The position numbers and the translations under genes are program-made. Of a DNA stretch of 31,046 nt, positions 20,840-30,240 are shown piece after piece (the stretch's first letter is position 1; each line of letters begins with the position of its first letter). Source of the stretch: Saccoglossus kowalevskii (taxonomy: Eukaryota > Hemichordata > Enteropneusta > Harrimaniidae); contig NW_003134362.1 of NCBI RefSeq assembly GCF_000003605.2, forward strand, positions 189,367-220,412. The letters run 5' to 3'. The notes beneath the pieces were generated by a model. The model was not told the origin of the DNA. It did not search any database and saw only the letters and a program-made list of their open reading frames with translations.

Positions 20840-22447
20840 ACATCACATGGCTGCAATTTACATAGCATAGTGCGGAGATATAAAAAAACATCACATGGCT
20901 GTAATTTACATAGCATAGTGCGGAGATATAAAAAATATCACTTGGCTGTAATTTACATAGCATAGTGCGGAGATATAAAAAATATCACATGGCTGTAATT
21001 CATATAGCATAGTGCGGAGATATCAAAAAACATCACATGGCTGTAATTTACATAGCATAGTTCGCAGATATAAAAAAATCATCACATGGCTGTAATTTAC
21101 ATAGCATAGTGCGGAGATATCAAAAACATCACATGGCTGTAATTTACATAGCATAGTGCGGAGATATAAAAAAACATCGCATGGCTGTAATTTACATAGC
21201 ATAGTTCGCAGATATAAAAAAATCATCACATGGCTGTAATTTACATAGCATAGTGCGGAGATATAAAAAAACATCACATGGCTGTAATTTACATAGCATA
21301 GTTCGCAGATATAAAAAACATCACATGGCTGTAATTTACATAGCATAGTGCGGAGATATAAAAAAAACATCGCATGGCTGTAATTTACATAGCATAGTGC
21401 GGAGATATAAACAAACATCACATGGCTGTAATTTACATAGCATAGGGCGGAGATATAAAAAAAACATCACATGGCTGTAATTTACATAGCATAGGGCGGA
21501 GATATAAAAAAACATCACATGGCTGTAATTTACATAGCATAGTTCGCAGATATAAAAACACATCACATGGCTGTAATTTACATAGCATAGTGCGGAGATA
21601 TAAACAAACATCACATGGCTGTAATTTACATAGCATAGTGCGGAGATATAAAAAAATATCACATGGCTGTAGTTTACATAGCATAGTGCGGAGATACATC
21701 ACATGACTGTAATTTACATAGCATAGTGTGGGGATCTCAAAACACATCACATGGCTGTAATTTATATACCATAATGTGGAGTTGTCAAAAACATCACAGG
21801 TCTGTAATTAATATATCATAGTGCGGAGATATCAAAAGCATCACATTACTGTAATTTATATAGCATAGTGCGTAGATATCATAACATCACATGACTGTAA
21901 TTTATATAGCATAGTGCGGAGATATCACAACAACACATGGCTGTAATTTATAAAGCATAGTTCGGAGATACCAAACACATCACATGGCTGTAATTTACAT
22001 AGCATATTGCGAAGACACGAAACACATCACATGACTGTAATTTACATAGCATAGTGTGGGGATATCAAACACATCACACGGCTGTAATTTATATAGAATA
22101 GTGTGGAGATATACAACACATCAGATGACTGTAATTTACATGGCATAGTAAGGAGATATAAAACACAACACATCACATTACTTTTTTATATAGCATAGTA
22201 AGAAGATATCAAAAGCATCACATAGCTGTAATTCACATAGCATAGTGCGGAGATATAAAACACGTCACATGACTAATTTATATAGCATAGTGCAGAGATA
22301 TCAAATGTATCACATTACAGTAATTTATATAGCATAATGCGGATATATAACACATCACATGACTGTAATTTATATAGCATATAAAAAAGAGATATCAACA
22401 CATCACATGCCTGTAATTTACATAGCATAGTGTGGAGATATCAAACG
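20840..22447 (+). repeat. ~48-bp minisatellite, about 34 copies
   Basis: The unit is approximately 'catcacatggctgtaattt', then 'acatagcatagtgcggagat', then 'ataaaaaaa', counted at about 34 copies. Copies from about 20880 to 21700 are nearly identical and almost all 47-49 bases long. From ~21700 to 22447 they are much more diverged, with substitutions and indels. A variant with ttcgcag instead of tgcggag recurs at about 21060, 21204, 21301 and 21542, two, three or five units apart. The minus strand stays open in the homogeneous part because the unit is close to 16 codons without a stop. This is a property of the repeat and not evidence for a gene. Confidence 0.95.
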
Positions 22448-22990
22448 CATCGTTGAAAGTTTAAATGTGTCGTCCGGCATATGGCGCAGTATGCGCGATG
22501 CCGAAGACATACAAGTAGTATATCGTATATTATTGAAATGTGAAGCTGTTATTATATTTAGTGCATTTTCTTCCCGTGTAGACACCTAAGTTTAAAAAAA
22601 TGTTTTTGTTTTTTTTATAAAAAGATGACGTGTTCGTTCCTGGTCTAATATAATGTCAATGTTTTTGCTATTATTGAGTATGTTGGTTTCACACTGTACT
22701 TTTTGCGAGCAATGGATCCATGTTTTTAATAAGTTTGTTCAGTTTTCTTTTCTCCGTGTTTTAACAAAGCTTTGTCATTAGTAAACCTATCTTGGCGCGC
22801 ATAAAACACAGGATACAGAAATGCAATCATAATTAATTTCACTAATTTTTTCGCCAACCAACCAACCAACTACGCAGACACAACCTACAGGGGCACACTA
22901 GAGTAAGTATAACTGAGTCTCTGAAGCCCAATCTGGAAAGCAAAGTGCAACTAACTTGTGATGAATGTTCCCTTTTGTCAGAATAAGCAT
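22448..22990. other. Unassigned region after minisatellite
   Basis: AT-rich, with a short ccaaccaaccaaccaac run at about 22855. No gene or RNA was recognised. Confidence 0.45.
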
Positions 22991-23048
22991 GTGGATTCAA
23001 TACTCCTGAGGTCTTGGAATATTACCTGGGAAAAACACATGTGGACTT

Positions 23049-23294
23049 TTGATTGGTTGGGCTGATTCAGTTATACCTGGTTTGAAGCCGTCTACGGCAT
23101 TTCTACAAAAGTGGGGACTTATCTCAAACCAGGTTTCTGAACAGTACACGAAACTACTTGACATTTATTTACCGACCCACCTGGACAAATCCCAGACCAT
23201 TCTGGTAAAGGAAGCTTTTGCAGATATAAAACGCCTAGCTGGAGAAGAACATCAGGCTCTGGCTGTTGAAAAACTAAGGCAACTCCTCAAATAA
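23049..23294 (+). pseudogene. Upstream fragment of the retroelement, unrecognised
   Basis: A well-composed frame, GWADSVIPGLKPSTAFLQKW through a charged helical stretch (FADIKRLAGEEHQALAVEKL) to TAA at 23292-23294. No ATG begins it; the frame is open from a stop at about 23010. It lies ~65 bases before the frame with the GLKFIPTP motif and on the same strand, so it is probably the N-terminal part of the same element, separated by a frameshift or stop. I recognise no domain. Confidence 0.4.
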
Positions 23295-23358
23295 TCGAGG
23301 AAAAGAGTGCGGGACCCCCGAAAGGACAGGAAACGCTCTTCTAGCCTACAATAAACCA

Positions 23359-24759
23359 GTGCTTCGACACAAAAACCAAACGGCTATTTTCAGGGCCACC
23401 GCATCCTCCCAAAAGAGAACTACCGTTATTACTATGAACCCGTTCATACCAACAATAACACAAAACGAAATAGACACTTCTCACGTAAGAAAACTGGTTA
23501 AAAATAAACGGTTGGCTGATCAAGCTCAGTTGGTCTCAAATTTTATTCGGAATTTTCCGAGTAAAATTCTAACAGAAGTCATTGCCCTTGGCAACGGACT
23601 CAAATTTATACCAACCCCACTTAAGGTAGAGATGCAGGTTTGTGGGCACTTGGGAGTGAATTTTTTTTTTTTTTTTTTGCTTTTTATTATCCAAAAAGTC
23701 TTGACTATAGACTGTTGAAATTTTGTAGAATTGTGAATAGTGGAACATACTCAAAAAATGATTTAAAAATATAGATAACAGGTGCAAACATTATCTCATT
23801 TGAATGCTTAGCAAAATTTAGCAAGGCTGTACATAAATAATAAAAAAAAAACATGGTGAAAAAAAGAAATGATGGGATCTCTATATTATGCACTGTATTT
23901 AACTTTTTACAAAACGAGAATACATTTAAATTTTAAACTGTAACAGCCATTTTAATTATGAGCATTAGCAAACTTCTTACTGGGTGAATTGTTATGCAAA
24001 TAAGCAATTATCTCAGCTTCTTTTTAGTGCACATTCCAGAACTTTAAAAAAAATAGCTCCTAGACGCTTTGACCGTTTGTTTTGAAATTTTCACAAATGA
24101 TTGACAATGTGTTTATCTTCAAAACGCCGTCGGGGCATTGTTTTTAGTTGAATGGTGTTACAGCAATCATACAGACAACTAGCCTGGATGTTAATTTATG
24201 CATAAACTTGAAATAGTGAAATTTGAGTTGCTGCCCTACAAAATTGACAACTGGTACACAGTTTTCAAGACGGCACTTTCTTTATAGTAAACAGATGTAC
24301 CCATAAACCAATTTTGACAGGAAACAGAAGCATGGTTTAGAAGCTAATTTTTTTTAAATCACTTTTGACCAAAAAAGCACATTTTTGTGCATATTTCAAA
24401 CTACAGTGTCCATAAAAATAAAATACTAACAAAAGTTTAAAATTCATACAATAAGCTTTCCGAAAATATATAATTTTGTGGACAAGGGAGGTCATCTTGG
24501 TTTCCTAATTAACTAATTAAAATACCTGTCAGGTAAACTGCATCTCTACCTTAAGACAACCTATCACATGTATATGCTGTCTGGGAGAATGCGTATCAAA
24601 TATTTAATGCGCAATAAACAATCTCAACAATATCCTTTCAAAATGAAATCAATATGGAACATATTAAACAACGAGCAATACTATACCATAATTAGTGGTA
24701 ACGATATCATAGTTACAACTAATTTAAGCTCGTTACAGAAATGTACAATCTGGAATTAA
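23359..24759 (+). pseudogene. Retroelement ORF interrupted by a TTAA transposon
   Basis: The left part runs to the insertion at 23621 and the right part resumes at 24555. When the inserted DNA and one TTAA are ignored, the two sides are in the same frame, with GLKFIPTP on the left and the HMYMLSGRMRIKY segment on the right. This shows the reading frame was intact across this point when the transposon landed. The frame later ends at TAA 24757-24759, short of the reverse transcriptase core, so the element was probably already dying or has decayed since. Confidence 0.6.
23621..24554. mobile_element. Non-autonomous TTAA-flanked DNA transposon (piggyBac-like)
   Basis: Perfect terminal inverted repeats of 13 bases: GGTAGAGATGCAG starting at 23625 and CTGCATCTCTACC ending at 24550. 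They are flanked on each side by TTAA (23621-23624 and 24551-24554). The element itself is 926 bases. TTAA target duplication is the hallmark of the piggyBac superfamily. No transposase is encoded and the interior is AT-rich with an 18-T run near 23660, so it is a MITE-type element. It sits inside a retroelement ORF, which dates it as the younger insertion. Confidence 0.75.
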
Positions 24760-24908
24760 TGGATTACGACACGTATACAGACCCATTTAACTACAAATTT
24801 AGAACGCCCCGGTGGTATTTACTGCCTAAAGTACTCAAACCACCACCAGTGGGCAGGTCAGACGATGATAAGGTGTCCTTGTCTCATAATCAATTAATTA
24901 CTAACTAA
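24741..24908 (+). pseudogene. Retroelement fragment with LLPK motif
   Basis: A 55-codon frame starting MYNLELMDYDTYTDPFNYKF and holding RWYLLPKVLKPPPVGR. The YLLPK.hKP...GR pattern is characteristic of the first reverse-transcriptase motif of Penelope-like elements. It is in a different frame from the preceding part, and ~100 residues expected between them are missing, consistent with a deletion. A further short frame (24917-25066, 49 codons) follows but is not recognised. Confidence 0.5.
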
Positions 24909-25066
24909 ACAAAAGAATGACCCAGAGATTTGAGCTATTTTTGTCTATGGATGATTGTGTTGATGAGAAGGTGGCGTTCCTTGAGAACTTGTTTTGTACC
25001 AATAAATATCCTACAGAGTTATCGGCAAACAGAAGTCGTTTGGATAACAATTTGGAGATGATGTGA

Positions 25067-25450
25067 ACATTTTTATTGGACTAAGAGTATGCAGTGCGTT
25101 TCAGATTATTGTAGAAATTGTCATATTTTTTAGTGATAGCGAGAAAACATTTTTCTGTCCATTTGCATCTTATCCCAGTTTTGAAGAGTCTTTTTGCAGA
25201 ATTTTTGTTCATTGCTTAAAATTCAATCAGAAAATTGGTATCTATCGACAATTATGTGTGCAATGAAAAGATTTCCTAAAGTTATATCTTCACGAAGGAT
25301 AACTCCTCATAAAGTAACTCGTGCATTAATTAATACGTTTTTTTAAGTTGATTGGTTTGACCAAGACACCATTTTTATATCAAAGTCACGGTAAATCACG
25401 TCCAGTTCTTATCATCTTGAGTCTCAAGAATGAGAGAAATTCGAGATGAA
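25067..25450. other. Unassigned region between retroelement and repeat copy 4
   Basis: An open frame at 25063-25266 begins at GTG, is rich in Phe and Ile and matches nothing I know. No feature is called. Confidence 0.4.
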
Positions 25451-25454
25451 GTGA

Positions 25455-26465
25455 GTCTTTAGGGTTTAGAAGTCCACAAAATGTTCATTTAGACTTGATG
25501 ATCTGATTTTAGCATTATTGCCTGTTAGAAGGAATACATTGATGGATCAGTTTGGTGGTCTGTATGAAATATTAGAAAGGTTAATTATATAATTAAGACT
25601 CATGATCGTTGAAAGCATAGTCAGTTATACCACATATACTAAAACTGTAATACTGATGATTTTCAGGAAGTTAAGATTGGCTATTGACAATTCTTGGACT
25701 ACATTTCTGATCAAACCATAGCGCTCCCAGCCTTTCCCTTTTGCTCAGCATCCACCGCGGTCTCCCTTTTTTGCTTACGACCTAATCACATACTATTTCC
25801 AATAGTTGATCTCAAACAGTCCCTCCTGGTACTCCCTCTCACTTACAGACCTTCATGGCACCTTATTTACGTATTGTGGATATTCCATATCCACCTTTAC
25901 CTGACAGACCTTAAAGAGTTTACTGTTCATGTCGAGTTCCTTTTCTCTTGTACGAGCTAATCCGGACTTTCCAGATAGTTTACTGCCCTACCTGACATCC
26001 TACTTTCACCTACAGCTCTTCTCAACCACTTTTTCTTGTCACCTCTATCAGCAGTCCCCTCTTTCATGCATTACCTACTGGTGTCCCTTTCTCACTTACG
26101 GTCTATGATGCCTTCTTCCTCACGCTGACCACCACTTTCAGTCTCCCTCTCCCGCTTACGACTCAATTCCAAACTTCTCCCCCACTACAACCCCTCTCAG
26201 TATCTTCTTGCTCACCTCCCCTCTCGGCCTTCCAATGCAATACCCACCTTGCTGACTGTTTACCATCCCCTACTGGCCTTTCTCGTTTACTGGCCCTCAT
26301 ATAACTTACAATCCTCTCCAAGTCTCCATCTTGCCTACAGTCGCTCTCGAGCTTTGCCTCTCGCTTACTGCCCCATCAGCCTCCCGATATTGTAGCAATA
26401 GTTTACCACCCCACCCACCTTTCTCATATCGTCTACAGTACCTCCCACCATCATCTGAATAATTA
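25455..26465 (+). repeat. Long dispersed repeat, partial copy 4
   Basis: Shares 'aatacattgatggatcagtt' and 'tgaaatattagaaagg' (about 25530-25580) with copies 1 and 2 (about 3015-3065 and 6833-6880). It then shares 'atttctgatcaaac' with copy 2 (about 7297), and continues into the pyrimidine-rich array. It lacks the left two thirds of the family. It is in the same orientation as the other copies but ~16 kb away and across the lectin gene, so the family is dispersed and not just a local tandem. Confidence 0.75.
25720..26460 (+). repeat. Degenerate pyrimidine-rich minisatellite in copy 4
   Basis: About 740 bases of C/T-rich blocks such as 'ctcgcttacgactc', 'ctctcacttacag' and 'ctctcgcttactgcccc'. 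The 'ttac' or 'ctac' anchor recurs about every 33-36 bases where measurable (for example about 26308 to 26376). Confidence 0.6.
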
Positions 26466-26566
26466 ATCCTTGTGTGAAGAGCAATCTCTCCAGAAAACCA
26501 ATATATAAACTGCTTTGGTCGTATAAATTAAAAAATCATTATTGAAAATAATGCATCAAAAATCTA

Positions 26567-26694
26567 ACCAATTTGCCAGATTTGATATGCATTGGGAAAA
26601 TATGTTCAGAACTATTTGGGTTAATCTGCTCAAGACCAATTTGCCAGATTTGATATGCATTGGGAAAATATGTTCAGAACTATTTGGGTTAATC
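26567..26694 (+). repeat. 68-bp tandem duplication
   Basis: The segment starting accaatttgccagatttgat at 26567 repeats exactly at 26635. Sixty bases are identical in the second copy (to 26694), where the repeat stops eight bases short of the unit. No divergence is seen, so it is recent, or an assembly artefact. Confidence 0.85.
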
Positions 26695-27005
26695 ACATAA
26701 CAAATTAGGTAGTATTGTGGCTGATGTTATAAATTAGATATTATTAGTCGAATATGATTGTCAATATAAAGCAACTAGGAATTCCTAGGAATTCTCAAGC
26801 TCGATACTATTTGAAAAAAATTGTGTGATGTTGAATTTCATTGTAAAATTAAAAGCACAGATGGATGGCAAAGAACACCCTTACCAGTTAATGACGTGAT
26901 CAATTAATAAAGTAGGCACGAATGTAGTTTAGTGATTGTATTGAGTGACGTGTAGTACTCAATTTGATTCCATACTGCTAGAGCGCATACCTTGCAGCAT
27001 TTTTT
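26695..27005. other. Intergenic stretch before GSTK1 3' end
   Basis: AT-rich. A short 'ctaggaattcctaggaattc' tandem occurs near 26777. No gene was recognised. Confidence 0.5.
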
Positions 27006-27010
27006 GTGAT

Positions 27011-27020
27011 TTTATTTATT
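27011..27020 (-). terminator. Candidate polyadenylation signals for GSTK1
   Basis: On the minus strand two overlapping AATAAA hexamers (plus-strand tttatttatt) lie ~645 bases beyond the GSTK1 stop. A nearer single AATAAA is at 27208-27213. Either would put the 60-bp minisatellite in the 3'UTR. Confidence 0.4.
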
Positions 27021-27105
27021 TTATTCATCTTTTTCTGCATGTACTAATATTTAGTGAGATCTACCAATAAAAACAAGAAAAGTATTTGCGCCTGTCCACA
27101 CTTCA

Positions 27106-27185
27106 ATCAACAGATGTCTCCATGTACCATACTGGGATCCGCTGGAATATGGTGAAGTTAATCAACAGACGTTTTCATGGAAAAT
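27106..27185 (-). repeat. Detached copies of the 60-bp minisatellite
   Basis: Two imperfect copies ('aatcaacagatgtctccatg' and 'aatcaacagacgttttcatg') resemble the array at 27429-27695 but are separated from it by ~240 bases of unrelated AT-rich DNA. This suggests an insertion into a once longer array, or an independent seed. Confidence 0.55.
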
Positions 27186-27428
27186 TTCCTTAAGTCAAAG
27201 ATCGTATTTTATTCAGTGAGGGGTAATATAAATAAATATAAATATTTGTTTTATATTTACAACCACACAAACCATCAACATGGCCCTAAAAATAAATGTA
27301 TTTCTATAGATATGTAGCCTATATTATAGGTGGACACAGAACTAGACATGGTCAAAACTTCAATGACATTTGAACTCTGTCAATGCAAATACTGGAATTT
27401 ACTAGATGATAGCTAAAGGGCTCATTTC

Positions 27429-27695
27429 AGCTAAGTGAATTCAATCAGCAGATGTCTCTGTGTGCTAATCTGGGACGGACTGGATTATAGCTAAGTGATT
27501 TCAGTGGACAGACGTCTTGCTGGGCCAGTCTGATATGTGCTGCCCATGGCTAAGTGAAATCAGCAGAGAGATGCCTTGCTGGACCATTCTGGCCTGTGCT
27601 GGACTATGGCGACATGAATTTAGCACACAGATGTCTCCATGGACCATTCTGGCATGTAATAGACTATAACGTGGTGATGTCAGGCAATGGACCTT
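27429..27695 (-). repeat. 60-bp minisatellite touching the last GSTK1 exon
   Basis: Imperfect units of about 60 bases begin at 27429, 27489, 27548, 27608 and (truncated) 27668. They have the plus-strand pattern 'agctaagtgaattcaatcag' then 'cagatgtctc' and later 'ctggaccattctgg'. The truncated right-hand unit lies inside the coding part of the final GSTK1 exon. A minus-strand open frame across the array is a by-product of the 60-base (20-codon) period. Confidence 0.8.
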
Positions 27696-27707
27696 CATAT
27701 TTTTCAT
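27664..27707 (-). CDS. GSTK1: GSTK1 terminal coding exon
   Basis: Acceptor ttatgtag (AG at 27708-27709 on the minus strand) after a T-rich tract. Phase 1. Encodes [14 protein letters not shown] and stops TAG at 27664-27666. The EKY.GP.P pattern matches the EKW.GP.P tail of animal kappa enzymes. The ending TTL is not a canonical peroxisomal SKL-type signal; the human protein ends in ARL. Confidence 0.8.
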
Positions 27708-30240
27708 CTACATAAAAAAAAATAGTTTTGCTGTTTATTATTAAATTATAAGGTATATGTCGTAATGTTACTTATTCATATAGATTTAATTTAGTGGATT
27801 CAACTTATCAGTGACCATAGAAATATTAAATTCCAGTGAGTAATTCACTTTAGCGGCGTTAAGATTAACAAAGCTTCTGTGATTAATAAACAGAAAAGTA
27901 CAAAATGATATACCAACATTTTGTGCGGGGAAAAATATGCCACTGAAATGATTGAAATGATACTTTACATACTAATTTTCTTTGTATTGTTACATTGTTC
28001 TCAAGTAGATTCCAGCTTTGTACATGTATATTTTTTGTAGTTTATTTAATGGTTATAATTTTTTACTAAATTTGCATATTTATTACATATAACAGTTATC
28101 TGTTTGTGATTTTTAATATCAGTAAACATCACTGGTTTGGAAAAAATCTTTCATTGTAAGTATATTAGTTATGAATTAATCTGTTTGATTTGCATATATT
28201 GCATAGACACAGGAGCACATTCAGTTTGTTGATGACCAATAGAAAGAGGGATTACCGAAGATTTACATAGTTTCATGGACATTAATAGAGCCTTCTGGTG
28301 TTTGATGATGATGTCATAATTGCTTACTAGATTTTGTCAAGTGTCGGTTTGAAGACATTGTATTCTGATTATCAGAGTTATATAAGCTATTGCCGTGTGA
28401 TTTGTGTTGTGACTTTTGTGTCAGTTGCAGTTCAGACATCGCTGAATTGAGTGTGTATTAATATTTATCTACAACCTCTCAACTCATATAAATAGTGCGT
28501 TCTTGACTGTTCACACATGAGTGAACAGTTCATCATTAATGTTGTGGTTAAATATGTTTAGAATACCTAAGACGGCATTGGATGGTATTGTTTTGAAATA
28601 CAGTTGTTATTTTTATTATAGAACTTTTGATTGATCAATTTGGGATAGTGTCTATTTCCAATCATTTTTCTTTTGAAAAAAAATGAACTTGATGGGAATA
28701 AAAGAGTTGACTTCAACTGAATATCTTCGGTAATATAACTTACCCAATAAATGTGCTATCAAGTGCATCCTATCAGATCCAAAGAACATATGTGCTTTGC
28801 CATCAACATGAACTAAAATAGTGGGTGCACCAAATGCCTAGAAAGTGGGAGAAATACATACATGTCAGCTTTTCATTAATTCAAATCATAAAGTCTATTT
28901 TTATTCTACAAACCACAATACAAACAATATACATATGATCACATAGCAGTCGAAAATTATAACTTCTTCGCACATTGACCTGAAACTTACACCATGACCC
29001 AAAGCAGTCTCTGTTCTTTCTTTCAATTTATCCTTAACATCATTATCTTTAATTCTTTCTATAAGTTTCTGAGCTTTCTCTGTTGGAATTCCTCCACTCT
29101 TTGCTGCCTATGTATAACACAGAACTTATTATAACCACAAGAGCCACAGACTGAAATGAAGTTAGGCCATGACTTCCCACTTCATTTTGATCGGGAATTA
29201 TATCTCTATTGATTCAAACATATATATGTCAAAAAAGAGGAAATCAAAAAGGAGCTTGATTATAGATTGCATAGATTGTGACACGTTTTGGCTGGTATTA
29301 CACTACACTATTAGCACAGATGGCTTCACATGTAAACCTAGGAAGCTGGTTATACACTCATATCTAAAAAGCACCTAGAAATCTGGTTATGTACATTTAA
29401 TATAACCCAGACAGTGAGCACATGTAAACAGCACCTATACAGATGACTATACATATGCACATGTAAACATCACCTGGACAGCTGGCTATATATTGGTACA
29501 AGATCATGTGATATATTGCAGTGTCACTCATTTTATGTAACAATGTTAATTATGTCAAAGTTTTACAGAAATGCAGCGGATGACCTTTCAACGCCACACT
29601 GAGTCAGTACCTAATTACTGTACTTAGTATAATGTAAGTAACACAGACTAAACAGTCTTCAAAACAAATAAGTCCTAGTGGCAAAAAGTGGTTCGCACTA
29701 TAACTGATAACAGCCCCGACTATAAATCTTTATACTTACTGCTACAATACTTCTTGCTTCAGTAATATCTTCATTCTATTGGATATTATATAATGAACAA
29801 GTAAATTTTCATCAATCATATTTTAAGTGATTAAATTTGTGTTTAATTAAATATCTGAAAACTAATGTTCAGTTGTTTATATTGCATTCCTACACTGGCA
29901 AAAACGTTTCCAGTAACTTGTAGAATTATACAGAAAGAATGTGCCAATGGCTTGTAATAATTTCTAATGGCAAGGGAACAAACAACACAACACTTATGTC
30001 CTTTTAATTACTTGCATTTGTTATTCAATGTGCTGCAGAATCAAGGCGTCTTCTCTCAATCCCAAATTTTGATGTGAAAACTGCCACTCCATCACATGAC
30101 ATGACAACATCCATGAACAATTATTAAAAGTTTTACCTTTGACCAAATTCTGAGCCATAGCTGTCTGGACACATTTTACACAGCTTCATTATTGAGGTCC
30201 ATTGAAATAGCTGTTAGTAGCCTTTGTGCCGACAACGATC
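27664..30240 (-). CDS. GSTK1: Glutathione S-transferase kappa, five 3' exons (partial; in-frame stop in one exon)
   Basis: Gene-level entry, minus strand, joining 30240-30137, 29775-29740, 29107-28991, 28837-28744 and 27707-27664. All junctions are GT-AG and in phase (1/0, 0/0, 0/0, 0/1, 1/stop). Kappa-class enzymes are DsbA-like thioredoxin-fold proteins of ~220-230 residues that conjugate glutathione in mitochondria and peroxisomes. The visible part corresponds to roughly the C-terminal 130 residues, with family-typical strings [55 protein letters not shown] and AHLL. The N-terminal exons with the catalytic serine lie beyond the right edge. One in-frame TAA (30176-30178) interrupts the first visible exon, so the locus may be a pseudogene, a null allele or carry a base error. 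Confidence 0.9.
27710..28743 (-). other. GSTK1 last intron
   Basis: 1.04 kb of AT-rich intron between the HLL-encoding exon and the terminal exon. No inserted element was recognised. Confidence 0.6.
28744..28837 (-). CDS. GSTK1: GSTK1 exon encoding the FFGSDR segment
   Basis: 94 nt, acceptor ttctag, donor gtaagt. Encodes [14 protein letters not shown] then [17 protein letters not shown]. This is the thioredoxin-fold cis-proline region (GAPT, as in GxP of DsbA-like proteins), followed by the glutathione-side FFGSDR motif of the kappa class. It is the strongest single piece of evidence for the family. Confidence 0.95.
28991..29107 (-). CDS. GSTK1: GSTK1 exon encoding a helical segment
   Basis: 117 nt, exactly 39 codons, phase 0 both ends. 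Begins [20 protein letters not shown] and ends with [12 protein letters not shown]. It corresponds to the helical DsbA-like insert, where human has an AAEKAG...LKETTEAA pattern. Acceptor atacatag, donor gtaagt (the nearby gtgtaa would break the frame). Confidence 0.95.
29326..29500. repeat. Degenerate ~40-bp tandem repeat in a GSTK1 intron
   Basis: About four imperfect units of the form 'cacatgtaaacagcacctag' followed by 'acagctggctatacatatg', at about 29326, 29364, 29419 and 29459. Non-coding. Confidence 0.55.
29740..29775 (-). CDS. GSTK1: GSTK1 36-nt micro-exon
   Basis: Exactly 12 codons, [12 protein letters not shown], phase 0 at both ends. Donor gtaagt, acceptor ccaatag. It matches the conserved EDITE segment of kappa enzymes. 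It would be missed by length-based gene finding. Confidence 0.9.
30137..30240 (-). CDS. GSTK1: GSTK1 exon with in-frame stop
   Basis: 104 nt, phase 1 to phase 0. Acceptor caacccaccag, donor gtaaaa. Reads [21 protein letters not shown], then TAA at 30176-30178 (minus), then [13 protein letters not shown]. Both flanks match the family (human has GSLSAMRFLTA and SRELWMRVWSR), so the frame is right and the stop is real in this sequence. The family has Glu or Lys at about this place; a single base change of GAA or AAA would give TAA. Confidence 0.88.

Larger units (their letters stand above)
23000..25066 (+). mobile_element. Broken Penelope-like retroelement
   Basis: Pieces of one plus-strand polyprotein-like sequence survive. 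From about 23359, a frame contains KILTEVIALGNGLKFIPTP, resembling the NLS..T..E...L..GLKF.PTP segment ahead of the reverse transcriptase in Penelope-like elements. It continues after the inserted transposon with SGRMRIKYLMRNK and YPFKMKSIW, matching the usual R.R.KY..RN and PF..KS.W blocks. A further frame (24741-24908) has RTPRWYLLPKVLKPPPVGR, similar to the YLLPKIHK...GRP entry of the reverse transcriptase. The catalytic domain and endonuclease are missing. Assignment rests on remembered family motifs and not on a search. Confidence 0.6.

Noticed and set aside
20628-21750. Long minus-strand frames with a repeated YLRTMLCKLQPCDVF-type peptide
   Set aside because: They are produced by a 48-bp unit with no stop in that frame. 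Frames shift wherever unit length is not 48, and there is no promoter, ATG context or splice signal.
20840-22447. CRISPR-like array
   Set aside because: There are no unique spacers between repeats; units are contiguous, and the genome is a spliced animal genome.
27501-27707. Minus-strand 68-codon frame starting MKNMKVHC
   Set aside because: Its ATG is the start of the GSTK1 last exon read in another phase, and the rest comes from the 60-bp minisatellite. The GSTK1 frame with EKYEGPLP fits the family.
30160-30178. Removal of the GSTK1 in-frame stop by a tiny GT-AG intron (gtgtaaaatgtgtccag on the minus strand)
   Set aside because: At 17 bases it is far below any plausible spliceosomal intron size, and removing it would delete conserved residues and break the frame.
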